A stretch of 64,000 nt of DNA from Cytophagales bacterium (GTDB taxonomy: Bacteria; Bacteroidota; Bacteroidia; Cytophagales; Spirosomataceae): NCBI GenBank assembly GCA_004292855.1, contig RDXN01000030.1, positions 1 through 64,000 on the forward strand, read 5' to 3'. Each line of letters opens with the position of its first letter. Within the stretch, counting starts at the first letter, position 1. The translations under genes were made by a program, and so were the position numbers. The notes beneath the pieces were generated by a model that was given only the letters and a program-made list of their open reading frames with translations, was not told the origin of the DNA and searched no databases. This document shows positions 33,997-43,307 of the stretch, piece after piece.

Positions 33997-35724
33997 TTGA
34001 GCGGATGGCAAATGCACTTTCGCTAGCACATTCATTTCTGTTGCCCCTGCCCGTGTTCTGTAATCTAAAAACGGCCCGGTCAACTTCGTGACGTGGAAAA
34101 ACTGGAACGTGTCAAGAGGGGTAACGGTCCAGCCTTCGCGCCGGAGGGTGTCGAGTTCGGCGGGGTGGGTCAAGATCCAAACTGGCTCTTTTTGGGCAGC
34201 TTGTGTTAGCTCGACTTTGGTGCGCCAAAAATAGGCGCGTTGCTTCAGATACAACTCAAACGAATAGTGATTGAGGCCGTACTGCCCCACCAGCCGGGGT
34301 TTGTCGGGTCTGTTGTTTATGTAGAAAGCGGCTTCACCCCCTGCCTGATAGGGCATGAGATTGGGGTACAGAAACAGATTGTAAAACCCCAGGGCCAGCA
34401 CCGACGCCCCTACCGTAGTGCCCATCAGGGCGGGTATCCACCGTCCGGGACGCCGGACCGCCCGTGCCACCACGACCATTACGCCCGTGGCAAGCGTGAC
34501 CCACGAAACGGCTCCCCACAGCGGTTCGGGCCTGAAAAACCAGATCACCCCCCCAACTAAAGCCAGCAACAGTACAAAAACCAGCCGTTGCGTGAGCAGC
34601 CACGCCCGGCGCGACTGTTGGGTGCGGAGGGTAGTCAGGAAATGAGCAGTCAGTACGGCGTAGAACGGAAACACGATGTTGAGGTAGTGCGGCAACTGAA
34701 ACCCTGACAGCGAGAATAGCAAGAACGTGCTCAGACCCGACCCCAACGAGACGAATTCCGGCAGGTAGGTCCGCTTTTGCGCAGTCCAGACGATGGCCCG
34801 ACCCAAAGCCGCGTAGAGCAGCAGCGACCAGGGCGCGAAGGCCCAAAGTGTGGTGTGCAGAAAGAACGTTTTCTCGCCCGATCCTTTGATTGGCCCCGTG
34901 TTGAAAAACCGCCCAAACTGACTGTCCCACAAGAAGAAACGCAGGCCTGAGTTTCCCGTTTTACCAAAGACAACCTTTTCGGGGTGCAGGTCGAACTGGG
35001 CGTAGAGGGTGTACAGTTCGGGTAGGCAAAATACCACCGAGAGCAGAATAGCCGCATACCAGCGGAGTTTCAGAAACTCGCGCCAGTTGCCCGTGAGCGC
35101 GAAGTGGATTACCAACCCGGCCCCAATGGGCACGAGTACAAACGGCCCCTTGGTCATGAGGGCGAGGCCCGTCCAGAACGAACCCCAAACGAGATCGGGC
35201 CAGTTTTTAGCTCCCTCCGGCTGTCGGGACGACAATCGGTAGAGCCGTGTGAAGTGAAAGGCGGCCCCAATCACCTGCGCCGTTAGGTACGGTTCGGCCC
35301 GGACGTCGTTGTTGGAGATCACCAGATGCAGGGCCGTGAGCATAATCAACGTAGCAATTTGCGCAACCAACTGGCTGTAGTACAAGCGAGCAAAGCGGTA
35401 GGTGTACCAAACGGCGACCAGGAAAAACAGCAGGGCCGGAAGTTTGTAGGCAAACGAGTTGACCCCAAAAACGAGATAGCTCAAGGCAGCCATCCAGAAC
35501 GGAAAGTGCGGCTTATCGAGCCAGTCGCGGTCCTCCACCATCAGGTTCACAAAATCGCCCGATTCGGCAATGGTTTTGGCAATGGTTGCGTAGAGTGCGC
35601 CGTCGGGTTCCATCACGAGGCTAAACAGCCCAACGGCGTTAAGTAAAACACCCACGGTAACCAGGGCGGCAAAAAGTAAATCGGGGAGGGCGGGGGAGGC
35701 AGATAGGCTACTGTGGGTGTTCAT
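33979..35724 (-). CDS. ArnT-like glycosyltransferase family 39/83 membrane protein
   Basis: A 581-aa protein from the ATG at 35724. About ten to twelve hydrophobic segments follow, starting with FAALVTVGVLLNAVGLFSLV. The first periplasmic loop carries the acidic motif MEPDGALYATIAKTIAESGDF and the later WLDKPHFPFW, both typical of polyprenyl-phosphate-dependent transferases (PMT_2, PF13231). Such enzymes move a sugar from a lipid carrier to lipid A, protein or glycan at the outer face of the inner membrane. The acceptor is not evident; there is no arn or O-antigen cluster nearby. Confidence 0.88.
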   Translation of the reverse strand: MNTHSSLSASPALPDLLFAALVTVGVLLNAVGLFSLVMEPDGALYATIAKTIAESGDFVNLMVEDRDWLDKPHFPFWMAALSYLVFGVNSFAYKLPALLFFLVAVWYTYRFARLYYSQLVAQIATLIMLTALHLVISNNDVRAEPYLTAQVIGAAFHFTRLYRLSSRQPEGAKNWPDLVWGSFWTGLALMTKGPFVLVPIGAGLVIHFALTGNWREFLKLRWYAAILLSVVFCLPELYTLYAQFDLHPEKVVFGKTGNSGLRFFLWDSQFGRFFNTGPIKGSGEKTFFLHTTLWAFAPWSLLLYAALGRAIVWTAQKRTYLPEFVSLGSGLSTFLLFSLSGFQLPHYLNIVFPFYAVLTAHFLTTLRTQQSRRAWLLTQRLVFVLLLALVGGVIWFFRPEPLWGAVSWVTLATGVMVVVARAVRRPGRWIPALMGTTVGASVLALGFYNLFLYPNLMPYQAGGEAAFYINNRPDKPRLVGQYGLNHYSFELYLKQRAYFWRTKVELTQAAQKEPVWILTHPAELDTLRREGWTVTPLDTFQFFHVTKLTGPFLDYRTRAGATEMNVLAKVHLPSAQADSNE

Positions 35725-35868
35725 GCAGCAAAAGAACAAAAAAGGACCGGGTGTGCAAGTGTCTGTATGCGTCGATCAACTCTAACCTGCTTCTAATGAA
35801 ACCTTAACGAGTCTCTAAAACGGGTGCATCACCTTTGCATCATCAACAAGCACAAAGAAAACAAACTC

Positions 35869-36303
35869 ATGAAAACGCAACTTCGCACACTCGCAATAGC
35901 CTGCATGGCTTTCGTCGCAACTACCCTGAACACATTCGCTGGTAACGACAATAACAACCCAACAACGGCTACTGCACCCAATGTATCGGGATGGATATCG
36001 TCTCCGGGGGCCACGTTTGACGTGCTTACCCACAAAACAAACGATGTGCTCTCGGTCAGTGTCAAAAACACCGCTAAGCAAGCCATCATGATTACGTTAC
36101 ACACCCCCGATGGTCTGGAATTAGCCTACGAGCCTATTCACCGCCGGGCTGAGGGCAGAACCGTCAAGTTCAACGTAACAGAATTAGCAGATGGCGAATA
36201 CATGGTCAAAATTGCCAACCGCCAGGAAACCATCACCAAGAAAGTCACGCTTATCAGCCAACCTAAACCTAGTCGGCAGGCGGTGATTACCGTAGCGCGA
36301 TAA
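35869..36303 (+). CDS. Small secreted protein, DUF3244-like
   Basis: A 144-aa protein from the ATG at 35869, preceded by a promoter-like CACCTTTG. The signal peptide ends at NTFAG. The mature part (SVKNTAKQAIMITLHTPDGLELAYEPIHRR, FNVTELADGEYMVKIANRQETITKKV) resembles the short beta-sandwich DUF3244 proteins of Bacteroidota, and the LADGEYMVKI element resembles a sorting-domain strand. The function is unknown. A perfect 14-bp terminator stem follows. Confidence 0.75.
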   Translation: MKTQLRTLAIACMAFVATTLNTFAGNDNNNPTTATAPNVSGWISSPGATFDVLTHKTNDVLSVSVKNTAKQAIMITLHTPDGLELAYEPIHRRAEGRTVKFNVTELADGEYMVKIANRQETITKKVTLISQPKPSRQAVITVAR

Positions 36304-36323
36304 CAACGCCCGTTTCAGGACAC

Positions 36324-36356
36324 AATGGCCCGTTTCTGCACAAGAAACGGGCCATT
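36324..36356 (+). terminator. Hairpin terminator after the DUF3244-like gene
   Basis: AATGGCCCGTTTCT-GCACA-AGAAACGGGCCATT, a perfect 14-bp stem 20 bases after the stop codon; the T tract is broken (GCTTTGTT). Confidence 0.75.
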
Positions 36357-36457
36357 GCTTTGTTGGGCATCAGAGAAATGGGCTGCAACCCTTCGGGCGG
36401 GGTTGCTGTACGTATGAATATATACTACCTTCGATCCGTACGTAAACGCTCCCTGAT

Positions 36458-39163
36458 ATGACTCGATTTCTACACCCTATTATTTGGTTATTAGTGAGTT
36501 GGTGTGGCTGTTTAGGGGCGTTGGGGCAACAACTCCCACCGGGATTTGCGATTGCGATGGTTACGGATGGGCTGGCTAATCCAACGGCAATGGCCTTCGC
36601 GCCCGATGGTCGGCTGTTCATTACGGAGCAAGGCGGGCGCGTTCGGGTGGTCCAAAATGGCGTCTTAAGGCCGGAGCCAGTTATTGAACTAACCGTTGAC
36701 AGCCAGGCCGAACGGGGTATCTGTGGCATTGCAATTGACCCTCAATTTCAGAACACCAATCTGATCTATCTCTATTATGCCGTTCCCGGCGATCCGGGTC
36801 ACAACCGGGTCAGTCGGTTCACACTCAACGGCAACGCCGTAGTGTCGGGCAGTGAGCAGGTTTTGCTTGACATTGACCCGGTTGTTTATGGACAGTTTCA
36901 CAACGGTGGAGCCATGCACTTTGGGCCGGATGGCAAACTTTACGTGGCCGTTGGCGATCACCTGTGGGCCGTGTCTGCCCAAGACCCTGATAGCCCCTGG
37001 GGTAAACTGCTTCGGATGAACCCCGATGGAACCATACCCACCGATAATCCCTTTCCTACCGGCTCCAACGCCCGGCGACTCACCTGGGCAATGGGTTTGC
37101 GAAACCCGTTTACGTTCACGTTTCAGCCCACCACTGGCCGACTTTTTGTGAACGACGTGGGTAATGTTAGCTGGGAGGAAATAAACGACGCCACCCAACC
37201 GGGGCAGAACTTCGGTTGGCCGGAGGTGGAAGGGCCAGCCGACAATCCGGCGTTTGTCCAGCCTGTGTATGCGTATGGCCATGCTGATGCAGGCGATGGG
37301 TTAGGGTGTGCCATCACGGGCGGGGCGTTTTTCAATCCAGCTACCACCAATTACCCCACCGAGTGGACAGGCCGCTATTTTTATGTGGATTACTGCAACT
37401 GGTGGATAAATTACCTCGACCTGTCGGGGCCAACAGCCGTACGTGGCTCATTTGCAACCGACATTCCTGCCTCGCCCCTCGGTTTGCTGGTCAGCCCCGG
37501 AGGAGACCTGATGTATCTCTCGCGTGACCTCGGCAAGCTCTACCGGGTCGTGTACAATGCCGGGCAGGCCCCGGTCGTAACGGCTCAGCCGGTTAGCGTG
37601 TCGGCCTTTGAGGGGCAATCAGCCACGTTTGGCGTATCGGTGGCAGGAGCAAGCCCCCTTACTTACAAATGGCAGTTTAATGGCGACGACGTGGTCGGGG
37701 CCAATGGACCAACTTACACCATCCCGGCAGTATCGTCGGCCACAGTCGGAGGGTATCGAGTTATTGTTAGTAATGACTACGGGAGCGACACCAGCCAAAC
37801 GGCTACCCTGATTAGTCGGGGTTTCAATGCCCGGCCTGTGGCCCGAATTCTGACCCCCGCCAACCACATACGCTACCAGGCCGGCACAACCATCGCCTTT
37901 TCAGGTACGGCTACCGATGCCGAAGATGGTTCGCTGCCCCCATCTGCATTTAGCTGGCAACTGTACTTTCACCACGACGAACACCGGCACGGTGGGCCAC
38001 CAATTCTGACCGGAGCCAGTGCCGGAACCGTAACTATTCCGAGTCAGGGTGAGACTTCCCCCAATGTCTGGTACCGGATTATCCTGACCGTGACCGACTC
38101 CAAAGGGCTAACCGCGCAGGACTCTGTGGATCTGGACCCAACTTTGGCCGTGCTGACGCTGGCAACCAACCCGCCGGGACTGGAAATTCGGCTCGATGGT
38201 GTGCCACACGTCGGCCCGTTTAGTCAGTCGTTGGTGGCGGGTATGCTGACGCAGTTGAGTACGCTCCCGATGCAACAACTCGACACGACCTGGTATCAGT
38301 TTTCGCATTGGTCGCCTGCGTTGCCGGCTGGTGCGTTCGTAACGATGCCCGCCACGAGCGTAACCTATACGGCCAGTTTCTCGGTGCTGCCTGATGGCCC
38401 GCGTCCGCTACGGTTGCTTCAGCCTCTCTATGATTGCCAAACCGGCCAACTGACTTTCCAAACCGCCGGGGGCGATGGCACCCCCATTGAATTCATGGCT
38501 CTGGGCGTGACTTGGTGGACGTCGAACCCCATCCACGTGCTCGGCCTCGGTTTGCGTACCGATGGCGATTCAATTGTGCTAAACGCCCGGCAGGGTGGGG
38601 TAGCCGTATCGCGCCCGTTCGCCTTCAAAGCCTACTGCCAAAATCGCCCGCCTGTTCTCCAGAATGCTCAACATCTCATCACTACCGTTACGGCTGGAAA
38701 AGCGTTTAGTTACGTGATTCCGGCCAATACGTTTTCCGATCCCGACAACCACTCGCTTACCGTGTCGATGTCAAATTTGCACCAGGGGGTAGCGTTCGAC
38801 GCGGTTACCCGGACGCTATCGGGCACTGTCCAATCGGAAACCATCCTGACTCTTCGGATTGAGGCCACCGACGTTTTTGAGGCTTCGGTTCAGAGTAGTT
38901 TGTTCTTAATTGTAGCGGCCCCGCTTGTGAATGACTGTTTCGGGCGTGCCGTTGGCCCCGAAATTATCAGCGTTCAGAATGGCCCCTGGAACAACCCCCA
39001 AACCTGGTCGTGCTATTGCGTGCCTGCCAGTTGTAACACCGTTCGGGTGAGTCATTTGGTTAGTATTGGGTTCAATAACCTGGCAGAAATCCGAAAAATC
39101 ACCTTTACGTCTGGTGGAAAGTTGGTGATGGGGGCTACGGGTGGGCTGAAGATTGGGAACTGA
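36458..39163 (+). CDS. Sorbosone/glucose dehydrogenase-like protein with Ig-like domains
   Basis: A 901-aa exported protein (signal peptide ending ALGQ). Residues about 27-365 form a GSDH beta-propeller (PF07995): NPTAMAFAPDGRLFITEQGGRVRV, HNGGAMHFGPDGKLYVAVGDH, GLRNPFTFTFQPTTGRLFVNDVG, SWEEIN. Enzymes of this family use PQQ, but the cofactor ligands were not verified. Next are an Ig-like domain (about 375-450, TYKWQFNGDDVVGANGPTY), a PKD-like domain (about 455-560), a further beta-sandwich and a cadherin-like domain (about 730-830, FSYVIPANTFSDPDNHSL). A Cys-containing beta-helix-like tail (GPWNNPQTWSCYCVPASC) ends the protein. No T9SS sorting domain is seen at the end. Confidence 0.87.
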   Translation: MTRFLHPIIWLLVSWCGCLGALGQQLPPGFAIAMVTDGLANPTAMAFAPDGRLFITEQGGRVRVVQNGVLRPEPVIELTVDSQAERGICGIAIDPQFQNTNLIYLYYAVPGDPGHNRVSRFTLNGNAVVSGSEQVLLDIDPVVYGQFHNGGAMHFGPDGKLYVAVGDHLWAVSAQDPDSPWGKLLRMNPDGTIPTDNPFPTGSNARRLTWAMGLRNPFTFTFQPTTGRLFVNDVGNVSWEEINDATQPGQNFGWPEVEGPADNPAFVQPVYAYGHADAGDGLGCAITGGAFFNPATTNYPTEWTGRYFYVDYCNWWINYLDLSGPTAVRGSFATDIPASPLGLLVSPGGDLMYLSRDLGKLYRVVYNAGQAPVVTAQPVSVSAFEGQSATFGVSVAGASPLTYKWQFNGDDVVGANGPTYTIPAVSSATVGGYRVIVSNDYGSDTSQTATLISRGFNARPVARILTPANHIRYQAGTTIAFSGTATDAEDGSLPPSAFSWQLYFHHDEHRHGGPPILTGASAGTVTIPSQGETSPNVWYRIILTVTDSKGLTAQDSVDLDPTLAVLTLATNPPGLEIRLDGVPHVGPFSQSLVAGMLTQLSTLPMQQLDTTWYQFSHWSPALPAGAFVTMPATSVTYTASFSVLPDGPRPLRLLQPLYDCQTGQLTFQTAGGDGTPIEFMALGVTWWTSNPIHVLGLGLRTDGDSIVLNARQGGVAVSRPFAFKAYCQNRPPVLQNAQHLITTVTAGKAFSYVIPANTFSDPDNHSLTVSMSNLHQGVAFDAVTRTLSGTVQSETILTLRIEATDVFEASVQSSLFLIVAAPLVNDCFGRAVGPEIISVQNGPWNNPQTWSCYCVPASCNTVRVSHLVSIGFNNLAEIRKITFTSGGKLVMGATGGLKIGN

Positions 39164-39225
39164 GAACTTACCTCCGTACGAGCTTCAGTTTTTCGTATCT
39201 TCGCTCTATCAAAACGGATCTGATT

Positions 39226-39474
39226 ATGGAAACTACGTTGCACTTCAATACCTCGATTAATTTGAGCCAACTAGCCAAACTGTTACGCGAACAGCTTCCT
39301 GCTCAGGCACGCCGGGAGTTAGTGGCCATGATTCAGGACGATGATGACGAACCGACGAAGGAGCAAATTTTAACTCAACTCAAAGAAGATTACATTGCCC
39401 TGCAAAAAGGGACGCTCAAGACACGGCCTGCTGCTGAGTTTTTAGCCGAACTAAAAACCGAGGGGTATCTATGA
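39226..39474 (+). CDS. Antitoxin-like protein paired with RelE-type toxin
   Basis: An 82-aa acidic protein. The N-terminus (LHFNTSINLSQLAKLLREQLP) and the long acidic stretch (MIQDDDDEPTKEQILTQLKEDYIAL) suit an antitoxin that wraps around its toxin. The stop overlaps the toxin ATG by four bases (ATGA at 39471). I do not assign a named family. Confidence 0.75.
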   Translation: METTLHFNTSINLSQLAKLLREQLPAQARRELVAMIQDDDDEPTKEQILTQLKEDYIALQKGTLKTRPAAEFLAELKTEGYL

Positions 39475-39800
39475 GTTTAGTCATTACCTCCGATAATTTT
39501 GAGAAAGAAGCCCGACGATTAATCAAGAAGTACCGCTCGCTGGCTCTGGAAATAGCAACACTTATTGAGCAACTTTCTATCGACCCAACACAAGGAGCAG
39601 CTATGGGCCGCGAATGCTACAAAATTCGGCTGGCTATCAAAAGTAAGGGCAAAGGCAAACGGGGAGGGGCCAGAGTGATAACCTGCGTAGTAGCCCTGAA
39701 AGAAGAAGTTACGTTGCTTTCGATCTACGATAAATCGGAGCAAAACGATATAACTGACCAGGAGTTAGATCGACTCTTGAGGGAGAATGAACTCATTTAG
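39471..39800 (+). CDS. RelE/ParE-superfamily toxin
   Basis: A 109-aa basic protein with the RelE-fold pattern: NFEKEARRLIKKYRSL (first helix pair), PTQGAAMGRECYKIRLAIKSKGKGKRGGARVI (strand with basic active-site patch), VTLLSIYDKSEQNDIT (last strand). The conserved block with the KGKGK loop and YDKSE is seen in many RelE-type toxins of Bacteroidota and Cyanobacteria. It probably cleaves mRNA at the ribosome and is inhibited by the upstream gene product. The gene ends at a hairpin terminator. Confidence 0.85.
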   Translation: MSLVITSDNFEKEARRLIKKYRSLALEIATLIEQLSIDPTQGAAMGRECYKIRLAIKSKGKGKRGGARVITCVVALKEEVTLLSIYDKSEQNDITDQELDRLLRENELI

Positions 39801-39818
39801 TCAGACGGACCCAAAAAC

Positions 39819-39854
39819 ACAAGAGCCAGTCTCCGCAAGGAAACTGGCTCTTGT
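39819..39854 (+). terminator. Terminator after the RelE-type toxin gene
   Basis: ACAAGAGCCAGT and ACTGGCTCTTGT form a 12-bp perfect stem with a 12-base loop, 18 bases after the toxin stop codon. No strong T tract is present. Confidence 0.7.
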
Positions 39855-39874
39855 ATGATCTATTAGTTTATTCG

Positions 39875-39946
39875 AGACGTTGGACGTTAGATTTTAGACG
39901 TTGGACTAACCAAAGTCCAGTATCTAGTATCCAATATCCAGCGTCT
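39875..39946. repeat. Imperfect palindromic repeat, copy 1 (downstream of rplY)
   Basis: Arms start with AGACGTTGGACGTTAG and end with CCAATATCCAGCGTCT, complementary with several mismatches, centred near 39910. It belongs to the same family as 40521-40604. The pair flanks rplY. Confidence 0.75.
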
Positions 39947-40515
39947 TATTTGCCTTGCATTTGACCACGCAGTGCCCGTGGGATTTCGATAGATGCAACC
40001 GGGTTGGAAGCACTTTCGAGGATTGTGTAGTTACCCGGTGTAATGTCGCCCACACGGACCGACTTACCCAGATCAAGTTCACCTACCTGAACGTCAATAT
40101 AATCAGGAATGTCCTGCGCCAAACCCCGAACGCGCATTTTGCGTACACGGGTTACCAACTTACCACCTTTCTGCACACCGGGGGCGTTGCCCACCAACCG
40201 AACAGGAACAGACACTTTGATCTGCTTACCATCGATGATTTGCAAAAAGTCGGCATGGAGCAGATTGTCGGCAACGGGGTGGAATTGCGTTTCCTGCAAT
40301 ACCGCCTGGTATTCGTCGCCTTCGATGTTCAGCGTCACTTCGTACACGTCGGGCGTGAACAGAAGAGGACGGAACAAAATAGCTGGAGCATGGAAGTGAA
40401 CCTGCTCCGAACCTCCGTACAATACGCACGGAATGCTGCCCTCATTACGAATGGCCTGAGCCTCAACGGGGCCGAGATTCGCTCGTTTATACCCTACAAT
40501 CTCGAGTTTTTTCAT
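39946..40515 (-). CDS. rplY: 50S ribosomal protein L25/Ctc
   Basis: A 189-aa protein, the long CTC form: an N-terminal L25 beta-barrel that binds 5S rRNA (EIVGYKRANLGPVEAQAIRNEG, IPCVLYGGSEQVHFHAPA, ALQETQFHPV-like segment QAVLQETQFHPV) and a C-terminal TL5 domain (KGGKLVTRVRKMRVRGLAQDIPDYI, LDLGKSVRVGDITPG). It lies downstream of prs on the same strand, the usual prs-rplY order of many bacteria. The 86-base spacer is filled by a palindromic repeat. Confidence 0.95.
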   Translation of the reverse strand: MKKLEIVGYKRANLGPVEAQAIRNEGSIPCVLYGGSEQVHFHAPAILFRPLLFTPDVYEVTLNIEGDEYQAVLQETQFHPVADNLLHADFLQIIDGKQIKVSVPVRLVGNAPGVQKGGKLVTRVRKMRVRGLAQDIPDYIDVQVGELDLGKSVRVGDITPGNYTILESASNPVASIEIPRALRGQMQGK

Positions 40516-40520
40516 TTTGT

Positions 40521-40604
40521 TAGACTTTAGATGTTGGACGCTGGATATTGGACGTTGGAGGTTGGAGGTAAATCCAATATCCTAAATCCAACATCCAGCG
40601 TCTA
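40521..40604. repeat. Imperfect palindromic repeat, copy 2 (between prs and rplY)
   Basis: The arms carry TTGGACGCTGGATATTGGA and TCCAACATCCAGCGTCTA, the same words as copy 1 (39875-39946). The right end includes the prs stop codon (40602-40604). It would form a long imperfect hairpin in the prs-rplY transcript. Confidence 0.78.
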
Positions 40605-41543
40605 GTACTTTATAAACAATGAACTAATAGATTCATGGTCACGGATGCGGCCGATGGCTTTGGCGAATAGCTCCGACACCGACAGCACCTTTATTTTCTC
40701 GTTCGACTCCCGCATCGGGATCGTATCCGAGACAACTAACTCCTCCAGCACCGAGCCACGGATGTTCTCATGCGCCTTCCCCGACATAACGGGGTGCGTA
40801 CAGATGGCCCGCACCGATTTGGCTCCTTTATCCAGAATAATCTGAGCCGCTTTGGCCAGCGTTCCGCCCGTGTCGATCAAATCGTCGATCAGGACCACGT
40901 TTGCCCCCTCCACATCGCCAATCACCTGCATCGACGCAATTTCGTTGGCCCGTTTACGGTGCTTGTCGCAGAGCACAATGTCGGCATTGAAATGCTTGGC
41001 AAAGACGCGGGCGCGGTTGGCTCCCCCCACATCGGGCGAGGCAATCACGAGGTTGTCCAGACCCAGGCTTTTGATGTAGGGAACAAACACAGTAGCTCCC
41101 TCCAGATGGTCGACCGGGAAGTCGAAAAAGCCCTGAATCTGCCCCGCGTGCAGGTCAATCGTCATCAGGCGGTCGGCCCCGGCAGCGGCCAGCATGTTGG
41201 CTACCAGTTTGGCGGCAATAGCCACGCGGGGTTTGTCCTTACGATCTTGCCGGGCGTATCCGAAATACGGAATCACAACCGTTACGTAGTGAGCCGAAGC
41301 CCGCCGAGCGGCATCGACCATGAGCAAGAGTTCCAGCAGGTTATCGGCGGGGGGCAGGGTCGACTGGACCAGAAATAGATCGCACCCGCGCACCGACTCC
41401 TCGAAACTAGGCGACATTTCGCCATCAGCGAACCGTCGGCACGTGTAACCTCCTAACTCTTTACCGTAATGGTGTGCAATTTTTTCGGCCAGGTAGGTAG
41501 ACTGACTGCCCGAAAAAATTTTCACCGGATTGAACGCTGCCAT
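40602..41543 (-). CDS. prs: Ribose-phosphate pyrophosphokinase
   Basis: A 313-aa enzyme of standard length that makes PRPP from ribose-5-phosphate and ATP. Diagnostic parts are VKIFSGSQSTYLAEKIA, FADGEMSPSFEESVRGCDLFLVQS, the flexible loop YFGYARQDRKDKPR, the metal-binding DLHAGQIQGFFDFPVDHL and the PRPP-binding VVLIDDLIDTGGTLAKAA. It is the first gene of a probable prs-rplY unit. Confidence 0.97.
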   Translation of the reverse strand: MAAFNPVKIFSGSQSTYLAEKIAHHYGKELGGYTCRRFADGEMSPSFEESVRGCDLFLVQSTLPPADNLLELLLMVDAARRASAHYVTVVIPYFGYARQDRKDKPRVAIAAKLVANMLAAAGADRLMTIDLHAGQIQGFFDFPVDHLEGATVFVPYIKSLGLDNLVIASPDVGGANRARVFAKHFNADIVLCDKHRKRANEIASMQVIGDVEGANVVLIDDLIDTGGTLAKAAQIILDKGAKSVRAICTHPVMSGKAHENIRGSVLEELVVSDTIPMRESNEKIKVLSVSELFAKAIGRIRDHESISSLFIKY

Positions 41544-41622
41544 TGTGCCGGATAAATTTCCCGCAAAGGTACGGGAAATTCGGGCTAAATCCTTCTGGAT
41601 ATTGAAAATGCAAGGTAACCGC

Positions 41623-42537
41623 TCATAACGCCAAAAATGCCAGGTCGTTTTCGGTCAGTTCGCGATTCAGAAAAGCCCCCGCTTTGGTGCCGTTAGCCAC
41701 AGCCGCGCTCACGGCCCGCAGCATCGTGCTGTTATCACCCGCAGCATATACGCCGACTACGTTTGTTTGACCGAACTCGGTGACCTCGATCAGGTTCATA
41801 CCGTTACTGACACAACCGAGTTGATCGGCCAGCGGGTTGCTCTTGGCTATAATCGGGCGCACGAACAGGGCGTCGAGCGGGTACGTGGTGCCGTCATCTG
41901 CCAGCAAATGTTGCACATATCCCTGCCGGTGGACCATCTGCCGCACGGTCGGCTCAACAATCGGTACGTTTAGCCGGGTAAGCTGATCGAGTTGATCCGG
42001 CGTGAGCGTGGCCGGGCCATTCGTGAAGAGCGTTAACTGTTTCGACCACTGCTGAATGAGCCTGACCATCTCGACCGCTAAATCGCCGTTGGCCAGAACG
42101 CCAATCCGCTGCCCGGCCACCTCGTAGCCGTGGCAGTACGGGCAATGCAAAGCCGAAATACCCCAACAATCGGCCAACCCGTCGATGGCGGGCAGTTGAT
42201 CGACCACGCCGGTTGCCAGCAGGAGTTTTCGGGATTGGTAGGGTTGGCCGCTTTTGGTGGTGACCTCAAAGCCTCTATCCGTTTGTACTGCCCCAACGAC
42301 CGAGTCGTTTTTAAACGTGATCGTTGGGTAGGCAAGTATTTGCTGCCGGGCTATGTCGGCGATAACGGCGGGCGGTTGGCCGTCGTGCGTCAGAAAATTG
42401 TGCGCGTAGGGCGTTTGCCGGTTTGCCGGTTCGCCCGCGTTGATGATCAACACGTGCCGGAGGGCGCGGCCCAGTGCCATAGCCGCACTCAGTCCGGCAT
42501 AGCTACCCCCTACAATAATAACGTCGAGTTGTTTCAT
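41623..42537 (-). CDS. Thioredoxin-reductase-like FAD/NAD(P)H oxidoreductase
   Basis: A 304-aa two-domain flavoprotein: the FAD-binding GGSYAGLSAAMALGRALR and VVGVYAAGDNS, the NAD(P)H-domain loop VLANGDLAVEM, and a redox-active CPYC (about 132-135). Compared with true TrxB, the second dinucleotide motif is modified (GNGDLA in place of GGGNSA), so the natural partner may differ from thioredoxin. It begins 10 bases after the stop of the ABC ATPase gene (42548) on the same strand, so it is co-transcribed with the transporter. Confidence 0.88.
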   Translation of the reverse strand: MKQLDVIIVGGSYAGLSAAMALGRALRHVLIINAGEPANRQTPYAHNFLTHDGQPPAVIADIARQQILAYPTITFKNDSVVGAVQTDRGFEVTTKSGQPYQSRKLLLATGVVDQLPAIDGLADCWGISALHCPYCHGYEVAGQRIGVLANGDLAVEMVRLIQQWSKQLTLFTNGPATLTPDQLDQLTRLNVPIVEPTVRQMVHRQGYVQHLLADDGTTYPLDALFVRPIIAKSNPLADQLGCVSNGMNLIEVTEFGQTNVVGVYAAGDNSTMLRAVSAAVANGTKAGAFLNRELTENDLAFLAL

Positions 42538-42547
42538 GCTTGTAGGA

Positions 42548-43249
42548 TCAAACCGTTTGCAAATAAATCGCTTCCAGTTCGTTGGCGGTCAGGTTCGTGG
42601 TGGGCAGGGTCTCCACGAGTTGCCCGGCCCGCATGATGCCGATGCGTGTGCCAACTTCTTTGGCCCGAAAAATGTCGTGCGTAGCCATTAGAATGGCTAC
42701 GCCCTCGCGGCTGAGGGTCGTGAGCAGATCCGAAAACTCGTTGCTTGCTTTGGGATCGAGGCCGCTTGTTGGTTCGTCCAGAAGCAAGACTTTAGCCTGT
42801 TTGGCAAGCGCAATGGCGATGCCGACTTTCTGCCGCATTCCCTTCGAGTAAGCCCCAACGCGCCGGTCGTGGGCTTCGGATTGCAACCCCGCCCGCGTGA
42901 GCAGGTCCCCCAGTTCGGCTTGGCTGTAGCGGAATCCGGCCAGCGAGGCAAAAAAATCGAGGTTTTCGAGACCCGACAGGTTGGGATACAGCATCACGGT
43001 TTCGGGCAGATAGGCCAGCAGTTTCTTGGTCTCGACCGGATGGTCGGCCACGTTCAGACCGCCAATCAGTGCCTGCCCCGACGTGGGTTTTAAGAATCCC
43101 AGAAATAGGTTGATGGTCGTGGTTTTGCCCGCGCCGTTCTGGCCCAGCAGGCAGAAAATCTCACCCGGTCCAATGGTCAGATTGAGTCGATTCAGCGCAG
43201 CCGGAGCGTCCAGTGCGTACTGTTTGGTCAGGTCGATGGCTTGCAACAT
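42548..43249 (-). CDS. ABC transporter ATP-binding protein
   Basis: A 233-aa ATPase with Walker A LLGQNGAGKTTTINLFLGF, the signature motif in YSKGMRQKVGIAIALAK, Walker B VLLLDEPTSGLDP and the H-loop MATHDIF. It is most like ATPases of ABC-2 type exporters (NosF/CcmA group). It serves the two DUF3526-type permeases encoded just upstream (43308-46105); a G-rich repeat lies in the 58-base gap. Confidence 0.93.
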   Translation of the reverse strand: MLQAIDLTKQYALDAPAALNRLNLTIGPGEIFCLLGQNGAGKTTTINLFLGFLKPTSGQALIGGLNVADHPVETKKLLAYLPETVMLYPNLSGLENLDFFASLAGFRYSQAELGDLLTRAGLQSEAHDRRVGAYSKGMRQKVGIAIALAKQAKVLLLDEPTSGLDPKASNEFSDLLTTLSREGVAILMATHDIFRAKEVGTRIGIMRAGQLVETLPTTNLTANELEAIYLQTV

Positions 43250-43265
43250 AAGTCCGTTGGTTTAG

Positions 43266-43302
43266 CCCCTCTCCTTTTTTAAGGGGAGGGGTTGGGGTGG
43301 GG
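43266..43302. repeat. C/G-rich repeat with G-quadruplex motif
   Basis: CCCCTCTCC...GGGGAGGGG forms a hairpin, followed on the plus strand by GGGGAGGGGTTGGGGTGGGG, four runs of four G with loops of 1, 2 and 1. It is a half unit of the repeat family at 46.1 and 59.7 kb. On the minus-strand transcript it sits between the permease and ATPase genes. Confidence 0.75.
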
Positions 43303-43307
43303 TGTTG

